Below, in pieces: positions 1 through 7,868 of a stretch of 64,000 nucleotides of DNA. The stretch covers positions 1 through 64,000 of the forward strand of contig DATLRE010000014.1 of assembly GCA_035534835.1 (NCBI GenBank). Reading direction: 5' to 3'. The position numbers and the translations under genes were made by a program. Positions within the stretch are counted from its first letter, which is position 1. Each line of letters begins with the position of its first letter. The notes under the pieces are model-generated. The model was not told the DNA's origin. It saw only the letters and a list, made by a program, of their open reading frames with translations, and ran no database searches. The DNA is from Bog-756 sp035534835 (GTDB lineage: Bacteria > Actinomycetota > Acidimicrobiia > Acidimicrobiales > RAAP-2).

Positions 1-2148
1 ATCGACACGTACCTGACCGACGTGGCCGCGGCCAGCGGATCGGCCTCCAACGTCTATGCGGTGGCCACGCAGTACACCGACGCCCTGCGGACCGGCACCC
101 CGCACATCCACTACCTCGTCCACGCCGGTGCCCCGGTCGACGTCGCGGATGCCTACCCGGTGGGCGGATGCACGCCCGACTCGGCGAAGGGCGAGAACTA
201 CCTGGCCTGCCTCACCGACTCCCAGATCCGGACGGAGCTCGCCGGTACCCTGACGGCCAACGGGCTGCCCACCGGCATGGGCGACATCTACCTGGTGGTC
301 CTCCCACCCCGGGTGGAGACCTGTACCGGCACGGTCGACGCCGCCGCGGGCGGTACGTGCTCCGACACCGCCTACTCCGGCTACTGCGGCTACCACAGCG
401 CGGCCGGCGTCGGATCGTCCACCGCCCTCTACGCCGACATCCCGTACCCGACCGCGTACAGCTACACGTGCCTCGGGACCGAATCGCCCAACGGTTCGCT
501 CGAGCTCGACTCGGCCCTCAGCCTCATCAGTCACGAGCACAACGAGATCATCACCGACCCGACCGGCCGCGGCTGGATGGACAGCAACGGCTACGAGGAC
601 GGGGACGAGTGCGCCTGGAATTTCGGCGCGGCCCTCGGCGGGAGCCCCGGGGCGCAGTGGAACCAGGTCATCAACGGAGACCACTACGAGCTGCAGCAGG
701 AGTTCTCCAACGAGGACTACGCGCTCGACCCGGCCAAGGGGTGCGCCCTCACCCAGGCCCTCCCGACGGTGTCCCTGGCGGTGACCACGGCCCAACCGGA
801 GCCCGGCTCCCCGACCGCCTTCGACGGGTCGGCCTCCACGGTGGCCAACGTCCCCAACGGGATCATCGACTGGACCTGGGACTTCGGCGACGGTACCGGA
901 AGCACGTCGGGACCCACGCCGACCCACACCTTCGCGACGGCCGGTAACTATTCGATCACGCTCACCGTGGTCGACACGGACGGGTTCACGGCCGCGGCGT
1001 CGCGGTCCGTCGTCGTGGGCACGTTGGTGGCGCCGGTCTTCACGGCTGACTCGCCCCCATCCACGGTGTCCGCCGGGTCCCCCTACCAGTACACCTTCGC
1101 CGCGAGCGGCAGTCCTGCACCCACGTACTCGCTGGCCGGTGCCCCCGCCTGGTTGGCCGTCGACGGTTCCACCGGAACGGTGTCGGGCACGCCGCCCGCT
1201 GGGGCCACGTCGTTCACGTACTCGGTCGTCGCGTCCAACGGCGTCAACCCCGCCGCCACCGTCGGACCCTTCACGGTGGGCGTCACCGCCGTGACGCTTC
1301 CCCCGGTACCCCCGCCCCCGCCCCCGCCGCCCCCGCCCCCGGCGCCGCCGGTCAAGCAGCCGATCCCCGACGGCTACTGGCTGGTCGGCTCGGACGGCGG
1401 GATCTTCTCCTTCGGATCGGCCGCCTTCTTCGGTTCCACCGGCAACCTGACCCTGCAGCGACCGGTCATGGGGATCTCGCCGACCGCAGACCGCCAGGGC
1501 TACTGGCTGGTCGGCTCCGACGGCGGAATCTTCGCCTTCGGGGACGCCGGGTTCTACGGTTCGCTCCCGGGCCTCGGCTTCGCGCCGGCCGGCTCCGGCG
1601 GCGGGCGCTCGCTGGCCGCTCCGATCGTGGCGATGGTCCCGTCCACCGACGACGGCGGCTACTTCATGGTGGCCTCCGACGGCGGGGTGTTCGCCTTCGG
1701 GGACGCCCGCTTCGCCGGCTCCTGTCCCGGGATCGGCGGCTGCAGCGGCCCCGCAGTCGCCGTCATGCCCGATGCCACCGGCAACGGCTACTGGCTGGTG
1801 ACCGCCACGGGGAACGTCTATGCCTTCGGGGATGCCCCGTTCCTGGGCTCCCCGCCGAACCGGGGCGTGGCCGTCACCTCGGCGGTCCGCACCCCGGACG
1901 GCGGCGGCTACTGGGTGCTGTTCTCCGACGGCGGGCTGATCCCGTTCGGTGACGCGAGAGGCTTCGGGAGCCCGGCGGGCGCCCTCGGCGCCGACAAGGC
2001 CACCGCGGTGTTCGCCACCGCCGACGGCGCAGGGTACTGGGTCGCCACGGCAGCGGGCGTCGTCTACAACTACGGCGACGCCACCGCCGACGGCAGCATG
2101 GCCGGCACGCACCTGAACGCACCGATCATCGCCGCCTCGGGCTGGTAG
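1..2148 (+). CDS. Secreted PKD/Ig-domain protein with GYWL-type C-terminal repeats (5' partial)
   Basis: The reading frame is open from the first base, so the N-terminus and any signal peptide lie outside the window. Residues about 1-245 form a metallopeptidase-like region with a SHEHNEIITDP motif (HExxE-like) followed by WMDSNGYEDGDEC. Next come a PKD domain (WTWDFGDGTGS, about 250-335), an Ig/cadherin-like domain (about 340-430), a poly-proline linker, and six repeats of about 45-50 residues built on GYWLVGSDGGIFxFGDAxFxGS. Such repeats are frequent in secreted Acidimicrobiia proteins; their role is unknown, with surface adhesion or substrate binding possible. Peptidase activity is inferred from one motif only. 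Neighbours on the right are convergent. Confidence 0.75.
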   Translation: MDTYLTDVAAASGSASNVYAVATQYTDALRTGTPHIHYLVHAGAPVDVADAYPVGGCTPDSAKGENYLACLTDSQIRTELAGTLTANGLPTGMGDIYLVVLPPRVETCTGTVDAAAGGTCSDTAYSGYCGYHSAAGVGSSTALYADIPYPTAYSYTCLGTESPNGSLELDSALSLISHEHNEIITDPTGRGWMDSNGYEDGDECAWNFGAALGGSPGAQWNQVINGDHYELQQEFSNEDYALDPAKGCALTQALPTVSLAVTTAQPEPGSPTAFDGSASTVANVPNGIIDWTWDFGDGTGSTSGPTPTHTFATAGNYSITLTVVDTDGFTAAASRSVVVGTLVAPVFTADSPPSTVSAGSPYQYTFAASGSPAPTYSLAGAPAWLAVDGSTGTVSGTPPAGATSFTYSVVASNGVNPAATVGPFTVGVTAVTLPPVPPPPPPPPPPPAPPVKQPIPDGYWLVGSDGGIFSFGSAAFFGSTGNLTLQRPVMGISPTADRQGYWLVGSDGGIFAFGDAGFYGSLPGLGFAPAGSGGGRSLAAPIVAMVPSTDDGGYFMVASDGGVFAFGDARFAGSCPGIGGCSGPAVAVMPDATGNGYWLVTATGNVYAFGDAPFLGSPPNRGVAVTSAVRTPDGGGYWVLFSDGGLIPFGDARGFGSPAGALGADKATAVFATADGAGYWVATAAGVVYNYGDATADGSMAGTHLNAPIIAASGW

Positions 2149-2215
2149 CCCCCGCCGGGAACCGTACCTGCACCGCCGGGTCGGTGGCGCCCGGACGGGG
2201 CACGGCCGGTGGGTG

Positions 2216-3139
2216 TCACGCCCGCCGGCGTGGCTCCGAGTGGTCCCAGTCGGCCAGGAGGGCACGCAGTGCGGTCAGCAGGATGAGTGGCTGGTCGAGC
2301 ATGGCGTGGTGGCCGGCCTCGGGCAGCTCGAACACCGGCGTCACCCGACCCAGCTCGTCGTACATGAACCGGCCGATGTCCCGGGTGACCAGGCCGTGCT
2401 CGGACCGGAGCAGTGCGAGCCGGCACCGTACCCGGGACAGGTAGGGGAGAGCGACACTCCGCATTCCCCCGCCGAACTGCGCGAAGACGTCTCGGTCGAA
2501 CTTCCACCGGTAGCCGCCCCGTGTGGGCCGCACCGAGTGGTGGGCCACGTGGTCCATCACGTAGTCCAGGTAGTGGTCCTGGGCCGGCACCGTCCGGAAG
2601 TGTGCGAAGGCGTCCTCGGGCGTCGGGTACACGCGGGGACGGCCGAACGCCTCCTTCAGGCGGTAGGAGGCGATCTCGGGGTCGGGCTCGGTGACCGGGG
2701 AGTCACAGACGATGGCACCGCTGACCCGGTCGGGGTGGCGGGCGGCGGTCCCGATGGTCACGAACCCGCCCATCGAGTGACCGACCACCACCGGCGGCCC
2801 GGCGGTCTCCCCGGCCCCGGCCGCCGCCACGACCTCGTCGGTCCACTGCTCGAGCGAGTACGACGATCGGTGCCCGCTGTCGCCGTGCCCGGACAGGTCG
2901 ACGCACACCACCCGGTACTCGTCGCTGAAGGTGGCGGCCACGTGCGTCCACCAGTGGGCGTGGGCCCCACCGCCGTGGACGAACACGAGGCCACGGGTGC
3001 CGGGTCTGCCGAAGGTCAGGGCGTGGATGTCGCACCCGTCGACGTCGACCACCAGGTCGCCCCGGGGGACGTCCAGGGCCCGTACGAACCACGCCGGGGC
3101 GTGGGCGAGCGGCTGGTAGGCGGGTGCTGCATCGGTCAC
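2216..3139 (-). CDS. Alpha/beta hydrolase
   Basis: A 307-residue alpha/beta-hydrolase fold enzyme. The oxyanion region FVHGGGAHAHWW, the nucleophile elbow VVGHSMGGF (catalytic Ser) and a late His in ELPEAGHHAMLDQP are visible, with the acid probably after the cap domain. The substrate cannot be read from sequence; the family includes esterases, epoxide hydrolases and C-C bond hydrolases. The GTG start overlaps the stop of the upstream D-2-hydroxyacid dehydrogenase by four bases (GTGA), so the two are almost certainly co-transcribed and translationally coupled, suggesting one catabolic step feeds the other. Confidence 0.85.
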   Translation of the reverse strand: MTDAAPAYQPLAHAPAWFVRALDVPRGDLVVDVDGCDIHALTFGRPGTRGLVFVHGGGAHAHWWTHVAATFSDEYRVVCVDLSGHGDSGHRSSYSLEQWTDEVVAAAGAGETAGPPVVVGHSMGGFVTIGTAARHPDRVSGAIVCDSPVTEPDPEIASYRLKEAFGRPRVYPTPEDAFAHFRTVPAQDHYLDYVMDHVAHHSVRPTRGGYRWKFDRDVFAQFGGGMRSVALPYLSRVRCRLALLRSEHGLVTRDIGRFMYDELGRVTPVFELPEAGHHAMLDQPLILLTALRALLADWDHSEPRRRA

Positions 3140-4128
3140 GGGTGGTGCTCCTCGATGGCGTCGGTCACGTCGTGTTCGAGCGGCTCGCCGGCGAGGTAGC
3201 GCTCGAGGTTGGCGTCGAAGAGGTCGGCCTGGCGCCCGAACCGCCCGAAGCCGCCGGCCGCGTTGTGCGGCGTGACCCGGACCCCCGGATGGGTCCAGAA
3301 CGGGTGCGCCGCAGGGAGGGGCTCGGTGGTGAAGACGTCGAGGACGGCGGCCACCGGGGTCCCCGTGTCCAGCGCATCGAGCAGCGCCTCCTCGTCGACG
3401 AGCGACCCTCGGCCGACGTTGACCAGCATGCTGCGCGGCTTCATCGAGGCGAGGAACCCGGCGTCGACCAGGCGGTCGGTCGACGGCCCGGCGGGTGCCG
3501 ACAGGACGACCACGTCGGCCTCGCCCACCACGTCGCGGAGCCGGTCCGGGGTCACCGTGCGGTCGGCCGGGTCGTCCGGCGACGGCGTGCGCCGGCACCC
3601 GATGACCTGGGCACCCAGCGCTCTGGCCCGGACGGCCACCGCACCCCCGATGTGGCCGAGTCCCACGATCAGCCACGTGGTGCCGGAGACTTCGCGCCAG
3701 TCGTGGATGCGCCAGGTGGACTCGTCCTGCTGGCGCCGCCACACCTCGGCGCCCTGGAATTCGTCGAGCACCGACCGGAGCACGAACTCGGCGATCGGGA
3801 GGCTGTTGACGTGGGCGTTGCACACCCGCACACCCCGCCGGGCCATCTGTCGGAACGGCTCGGCGTCGTACCCGGCGGCCGGGGACTGGAACCACCGGAG
3901 TGACGGGCACTCGACCAGGAAGCGGAAGAAGGCGCCGACCGGGGCGCCCTCCCGGAACAGGTCGGAGGTGCCCCAGGCCACGTCCGGCCGGGCCTCGGTC
4001 CACGGCACCGCGGCGCCGGTCCGGTCGACCACCGTGCCGTCGTCCTCCATGGTCAGCCACTCGATGCCGGGCCGGGTGAGCCGGTCGCCGAAGGCGTCGT
4101 GGGCCACGGAGGTGCAGAGGATGAGCAT
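3136..4128 (-). CDS. D-2-hydroxyacid dehydrogenase (NAD-dependent)
   Basis: 330 residues. It has the family's Rossmann motif VGLGHIGGAVA in the NAD-binding half, and the catalytic triad positions are recognisable: Arg in NVGRGSLVDEEAL, Glu in TTEPLP and His in TPHNAAG. It would reduce a 2-keto acid to a D-2-hydroxy acid or the reverse; the substrate (glyoxylate, hydroxypyruvate or a larger keto acid) is not determined. The start chosen (MLILCTSV) matches the usual family N-terminus; the longer frame upstream has no support. It is the first gene of a two-gene operon with the alpha/beta hydrolase. Confidence 0.85.
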   Translation of the reverse strand: MLILCTSVAHDAFGDRLTRPGIEWLTMEDDGTVVDRTGAAVPWTEARPDVAWGTSDLFREGAPVGAFFRFLVECPSLRWFQSPAAGYDAEPFRQMARRGVRVCNAHVNSLPIAEFVLRSVLDEFQGAEVWRRQQDESTWRIHDWREVSGTTWLIVGLGHIGGAVAVRARALGAQVIGCRRTPSPDDPADRTVTPDRLRDVVGEADVVVLSAPAGPSTDRLVDAGFLASMKPRSMLVNVGRGSLVDEEALLDALDTGTPVAAVLDVFTTEPLPAAHPFWTHPGVRVTPHNAAGGFGRFGRQADLFDANLERYLAGEPLEHDVTDAIEEHHP

Positions 4129-4243
4129 GGCCCGCTCATCTTGCCAGGCACCACGCACCGGGTCGCCGGGGGCGGACCCGCGAGCCGCCGGAGCTGCCCG
4201 GTGCACCGGGCGACGGCGGGTCGGCGGTGGTAGCAAGGTGGTC

Positions 4244-5032
4244 GTGATCACCACCGAACGCCACGGCCCCGTCGCCCTCGTCGTCCTGGACCGTCCCGAG
4301 GCACGCAACGCGCTGACCTCCGCCATGATCGGCGACCTGGCGACCGCGTTGGCCGCCGCGGACGCCGATCCGGCCGCCGCCGTGGTCGTCCTGACCGGTA
4401 GGGACCCCGCCTTCTGTGCAGGCCTCGACCTGAAGGACCTCGCCCGTACCTACGGGGAACTGGCCGGGACCGCCGGCGGCGACGGGGACGACGGTGCGCC
4501 CCGGATCCGGCGCGGGCTCACGCCCGAGACCGCCAAGCCCCGGATCGGCGCCGTCAACGGGCCGGCGGTCACGGGCGGACTCGAGCTCGCCCTCGGCTGC
4601 GACTTCCTCATCGCCTCGGAACGGGCGACCTTCGCCGACACCCACGCCCGGGTGGGGGTACTGCCGGCGGGCGGCATGACCATACGCCTGCCCCAGCTCA
4701 TCGGGGTCAACCGGGCCCGGCAGCTGTCGCTGACCGGCAACTTCGTCGACGCGACCACTGCATGCGCCTGGGGTCTGGTCAACGAGGTCGTCCCGCACGA
4801 CCGGCTGCTGCCCCGTTCGTTCGAGCTGGCCGGTGCCATCGCCGAATCGGACCCGGCGACCGTCGCCGAGCTCCGGGCCATGTACGAGGCGCTCGGCCAC
4901 CGGGGGGACCCGGCGTCCTATCGGGACGAGGCCCGGTGGTCGCGCCGGTGGATGGGCGAGCGGTTCGATGCCGAGGCCTTCGAGGCCCGACGCGACGGGA
5001 TCATCGAGCGGGGCTCCACCCAGCAGGGCTGA
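4244..5032 (+). CDS. Enoyl-CoA hydratase/isomerase (crotonase) family protein
   Basis: 262 residues, the normal crotonase length. The oxyanion-hole signatures FCAGLDLKDL and NGPAVTGGLELALGCD are both present, so CoA thioester binding is likely. The Glu equivalent to crotonase Glu144 is kept (GGLELA), but the second catalytic Glu region reads FADTHARVGVLPAGG, with His/Ala where hydratases have Pro-Glu. Classical water addition is therefore doubtful; isomerase or another crotonase reaction is possible. GTG at 4244 was preferred over GTG at 4238 because it sits seven bases after a TAGCAA hexamer and gives a standard N-terminus. It is divergent from the 3136-4128 gene. Confidence 0.85.
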   Translation: MITTERHGPVALVVLDRPEARNALTSAMIGDLATALAAADADPAAAVVVLTGRDPAFCAGLDLKDLARTYGELAGTAGGDGDDGAPRIRRGLTPETAKPRIGAVNGPAVTGGLELALGCDFLIASERATFADTHARVGVLPAGGMTIRLPQLIGVNRARQLSLTGNFVDATTACAWGLVNEVVPHDRLLPRSFELAGAIAESDPATVAELRAMYEALGHRGDPASYRDEARWSRRWMGERFDAEAFEARRDGIIERGSTQQG

Positions 5033-5047
5033 CCGACCCGGGGCGCT

Positions 5048-5317
5048 TCAGTCGGGTGAGATACCCGCCCCCTTCAGCATCCGGCGCAGGTCCACCACCA
5101 TCTGGGTGTCGATGTCCGTGCCCTTCGGCGCGTCGAAGGTCTGGGTCTCGGGGCCGAGGGTGATCCGGTAGCGCCCCTCCTTGGCGTCGTCGACCTCGGC
5201 CACGGCCTGGAGCAGCGACAGCACGTCGTGCCACTGGATGTTGTGGCTCGTGGGGTGGGTGAACAGCTTGTCCACCGTCTTGCGGTGGTGCGCGTCGAGC
5301 TTGATCCCGTCGGTCAT
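5048..5317 (-). CDS. Small conserved protein, HicA-like fold suspected
   Basis: 89 residues, with sequence LDAHHRKTVDKLFTHPTSHN near the start and MVVDLRRMLKGAGISPD at the end. I recognise this as a small actinobacterial family with the look of HicA-like proteins (HxxHP element, short alpha-beta pattern), but no HicB antitoxin partner is adjacent. Toxin activity is therefore only a possibility. A GGAGG ribosome-binding site lies a few bases before the ATG. It sits alone between the crotonase gene and the NTF2-like gene. Confidence 0.7.
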   Translation of the reverse strand: MTDGIKLDAHHRKTVDKLFTHPTSHNIQWHDVLSLLQAVAEVDDAKEGRYRITLGPETQTFDAPKGTDIDTQMVVDLRRMLKGAGISPD

Positions 5318-5446
5318 TCCGGCCTCCATCGTGTCGGCTGTCTGCCGGGGACCCATCGTAGGTGAGCCGGTGGGCGCCCTCGGGCCGCCCGGGCCGGCGC
5401 CGCGCCACGCGGACGCCGCCGCAGCGGTCGTGCGAACATTGGGCCC

Positions 5447-5890
5447 ATGACCGACCCCTCGACCACCGACACCGCCGCGTCCGATCGGGCCCGGATCCAG
5501 GAGTTCTGGGCCACCCTCTACGCCCGGGACTGGGACGGGATCGCCGCGTTCTTCACGGCGGACAGCGAGTACACCGACGTGCCCTCCCCGGCCGACGACG
5601 TCGCCCGGGGGCCCGAACAGGTGGTGGCCCGGCTGAAGCTCGGACTGGAGAAGATCTCCGGGTACGAGCACGAGCTGCGCCTCATGGTCGCCGAGGGCGG
5701 CACCGTGGTCACCGAGCACGCCGAGACGTGGCGGTGGCACACCGGCGAGGAGGTCACCCTCCCGTTCGTGTCGGTCCAGGAGCTGTCGGGCGGGTCGATC
5801 GTCCGGTGGTGGGACTACTGGGACCTGTCGACCCTCATGAACGCGGCGCCGGCATGGTGGATCGAGGACATCGCCGCGGGCTACCTCTGA
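5447..5890 (+). CDS. SnoaL/NTF2-like family protein
   Basis: 147 residues of the cone-shaped NTF2-like fold: an N-terminal helix (RARIQEFWATLYARDWDGIA), then FFTADSEYTDVP, and a C-terminal strand region RWWDYWDLSTLM. Members act as small-molecule isomerases, hydrolases (limonene epoxide hydrolase type) or binding proteins. No catalytic assignment can be made from sequence. It is a single gene convergent with mscR. The ATG lies eight bases after an AACATT hexamer, compatible with leaderless transcription. Confidence 0.75.
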   Translation: MTDPSTTDTAASDRARIQEFWATLYARDWDGIAAFFTADSEYTDVPSPADDVARGPEQVVARLKLGLEKISGYEHELRLMVAEGGTVVTEHAETWRWHTGEEVTLPFVSVQELSGGSIVRWWDYWDLSTLMNAAPAWWIEDIAAGYL

Positions 5891-5914
5891 ACGGCCCGCG
5901 CGTCACGTCCGGCG

Positions 5915-7000
5915 TCAGAGCACGACGACCGAGCGCAGCACCTCGCCCCGCTCCATCCGGTGGAAGGCCTCCTCGACGTCGTCGAGCCCGATGGTCTCGC
6001 TGACGAACCGGTCGAGGTCGAGGCGGCCCTGCAGGTAGAGGTCCACGAGCATCGGGAAGTCCCGGCCGGGCAGGCAGTCCCCGTACCAGGACGGCACGAG
6101 CCGGCCCCCCCGACCGAAGAAGTCGATCATGGGCAGGTCGATCCGCATGTCCGGGGTGGGCACGCCTACCTGCACCACGGTGCCGGCCAGGTCCCGCGCG
6201 TAGAACGCCTGCTCCAGCACCTCGGGCCTGCCCACCGCCTCGATGCAGACGTCCGCCCCGTACCCGCCGGTGTGCGCCCGCACCGCGGCCACCGCGTCCT
6301 CGACCGACGCGTCGACCAGGGCGGTGGCGCCGAACTGGCGGGCGAGTTCGAGCTTGCGGGGGTCCAGGTCCACGGCGACGACCGTCGAGGCCCCAGCCAG
6401 CACGGCACCGGCGACCGCGGCACAGCCCACCCCGCCGCAGCCGAAGACGGCCACCGAGTCCCCCGGGCCGACACCGCCGGTCAGCAGGGCCGACCCGAGT
6501 CCAGCCATCACGCCGCAGCCCAGCAGGCCGACGGCCTCGGGCCGGGCTGAGGGATCCACCCGGGTGCACTGCCCGGCGGCCACGAGGGTCTTGTCGGCGA
6601 ACGCCCCGATCCCGAGTGCGGGGGAGAGCGGGGTCCCGTCGGCCAGGGTCATCCGCTGGGTGGCGTTGTGGGTGGCGAAGCAGTACTGGGGCCGGCCGCG
6701 CCGGCACGCGCGGCACTCGCCGCAGACGGCCCTCCAGTTGAGGACCACGAAGTCGCCCGGGGCGACGGTGGTCACATCGGGTCCCACCGACTCCACCACG
6801 CCGGCCGCCTCGTGACCGAGAAGGAAGGGGAAGTCATCGTTGATGCCGCCCTCGCGGTAGTGGAGATCGGTGTGGCACACGCCGCAGGCCTGTACCGCGA
6901 CCACGGCCTCGCCCGGGCCCGGGTCGGGGACCACGACGGTCGTCACCCGGACGGGCGCACCCGCGGCTGTCGCCACCACACCTCGGACCTCCGATGTCAT
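5915..7000 (-). CDS. mscR: S-(hydroxymethyl)mycothiol dehydrogenase (mycothiol-dependent formaldehyde dehydrogenase)
   Basis: 361 residues of the zinc alcohol dehydrogenase class III type. Catalytic zinc ligands are in CGVCHTD (Cys42) and GHEAAG (His63); structural zinc cysteines are in CGECRACRRGRPQYC; the Rossmann loop is FGCGGVGCAA. The stretches YREGGIND, LNWRAVCG, LGCGVMAGLG and FYARDLAGTVV are what I know from mycobacterial MscR/FadH, so I assign oxidation of the formaldehyde-mycothiol adduct (also S-nitrosomycothiol reduction) in the cytosol. This implies a mycothiol-making actinobacterium. AGGAG precedes the ATG by about seven bases. It is divergent from a TetR regulator. Confidence 0.9.
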   Translation of the reverse strand: MTSEVRGVVATAAGAPVRVTTVVVPDPGPGEAVVAVQACGVCHTDLHYREGGINDDFPFLLGHEAAGVVESVGPDVTTVAPGDFVVLNWRAVCGECRACRRGRPQYCFATHNATQRMTLADGTPLSPALGIGAFADKTLVAAGQCTRVDPSARPEAVGLLGCGVMAGLGSALLTGGVGPGDSVAVFGCGGVGCAAVAGAVLAGASTVVAVDLDPRKLELARQFGATALVDASVEDAVAAVRAHTGGYGADVCIEAVGRPEVLEQAFYARDLAGTVVQVGVPTPDMRIDLPMIDFFGRGGRLVPSWYGDCLPGRDFPMLVDLYLQGRLDLDRFVSETIGLDDVEEAFHRMERGEVLRSVVVL

Positions 7001-7032
7001 GTACCACTCCTGTCTGTCGCCGGGCCGGACCG

Positions 7033-7045
7033 GCCACAGTGTGGC
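7033..7045. promoter_or_regulatory. Perfect inverted repeat between mscR and TetR (operator candidate)
   Basis: GCCACA-G-TGTGGC is a perfect 6-bp inverted repeat with one central base, 33 bases upstream of the mscR start in the divergent mscR/TetR spacer. Its place suits a TetR-family operator, but a short GC-rich palindrome can arise by chance. Confidence 0.35.
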
Positions 7046-7177
7046 ACGGCGGGCCGTCCCGACGACCGTCCGCCGGCGGTCCGGACCCCGGGGGCGTCCT
7101 GCTGGTACCGTGAGACCGTGGGCGCCGGGGGGCGGACGGCGATCCCACCTCGGACACGCGGAAGGGCGGAGTTGGCG

Positions 7178-7828
7178 GTGAACGACGGCACGGCTGGGCG
7201 GGCAAACGACGGTCACGGCGACGACCGTCGCCAGGAATTGCTCCGGTCGGCCCTCGACGTGATCACCGAGCGCGGCTTCGCCGACACCCGGATCGCCGAC
7301 GTCGCAGACCGTGCCGGCATCAGCCCGGCTCTGGTCATCTACTACTTCCAGACCAAGGACAACCTGCTCACCGAGGCGTTCCGCCTCGCCGAGGACCTCT
7401 GGTACGACTACGGGAACCGGCGCATGGCCGCCGTCACCGGTGCGACCGCCCGCCTCGAGGAGCTGATCGACACCCACTTCACCCCGCCCGCGGAGGTGGG
7501 CTTCCCCGACCTCGGGGCGCTGTGGATCGATCTGTGGGCCCGCTCGGTCCGTCACGCCGAGTTGGGCCGGGTCCGCGAGGAGTTCGACGCCCGCTGGCGC
7601 CGGGTGATCGCCGAGGCCGTCGCCGAGGGGCAGGCCGCGGGCGAGTTCGCCGACATCGACCCCCAGGAGTTCGCCACGGCGCTGTCGGCCCTGCTCGACG
7701 GGCTCAGCGTGCAGCTCGTCCTGGGCGACCCGGCGGTCGACCCGCCGACCGCCGTCCGCATCGCCCTGGGCTTCGCCGCCGACCGGCTGGGATTCGCCCG
7801 GGAGCCGGCGACCTCCGCGGTGGCCTGA
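7178..7828 (+). CDS. TetR/AcrR family transcriptional regulator
   Basis: 216 residues. The N-terminal helix-turn-helix reads TRIADVADRAGISPALVIYYF followed by QTKDNLLTEAF, with a YYF-F ending typical of TetR proteins. The ligand-binding C-terminal domain (FPDLGALWIDLWARSVRH onward) resembles regulators of the BetI-like type. The start GTG 7178 follows a GGGCGGAG ribosome-binding site; a leaderless alternative exists at GTG 7118 (TACCGT six bases before), adding 20 residues. It is divergent from mscR and probably controls it or itself. Confidence 0.85.
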   Translation: MNDGTAGRANDGHGDDRRQELLRSALDVITERGFADTRIADVADRAGISPALVIYYFQTKDNLLTEAFRLAEDLWYDYGNRRMAAVTGATARLEELIDTHFTPPAEVGFPDLGALWIDLWARSVRHAELGRVREEFDARWRRVIAEAVAEGQAAGEFADIDPQEFATALSALLDGLSVQLVLGDPAVDPPTAVRIALGFAADRLGFAREPATSAVA

Positions 7829-7868
7829 CGGCGGCCCGGACGACCGGTCCGCAGCTGGCCGGAGCCGG

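Noticed and set aside
1300..1350. Proline-codon run as a possible repeat element
   Set aside because: It encodes an in-frame poly-proline linker between domains, not a mobile or regulatory repeat.
2216..4060. A 614-codon open frame on the minus strand continuing upstream of the alpha/beta hydrolase
   Set aside because: Only the part up to GTG 3139 is hydrolase; the rest is an Arg/Pro/Gly-rich shadow of the D-2-hydroxyacid dehydrogenase in another frame.
7110..7116. A GTGAGAC half-site in the mscR/TetR spacer
   Set aside because: No matching GTCTCAC lies 14 bases away; a single 7-mer is expected by chance.
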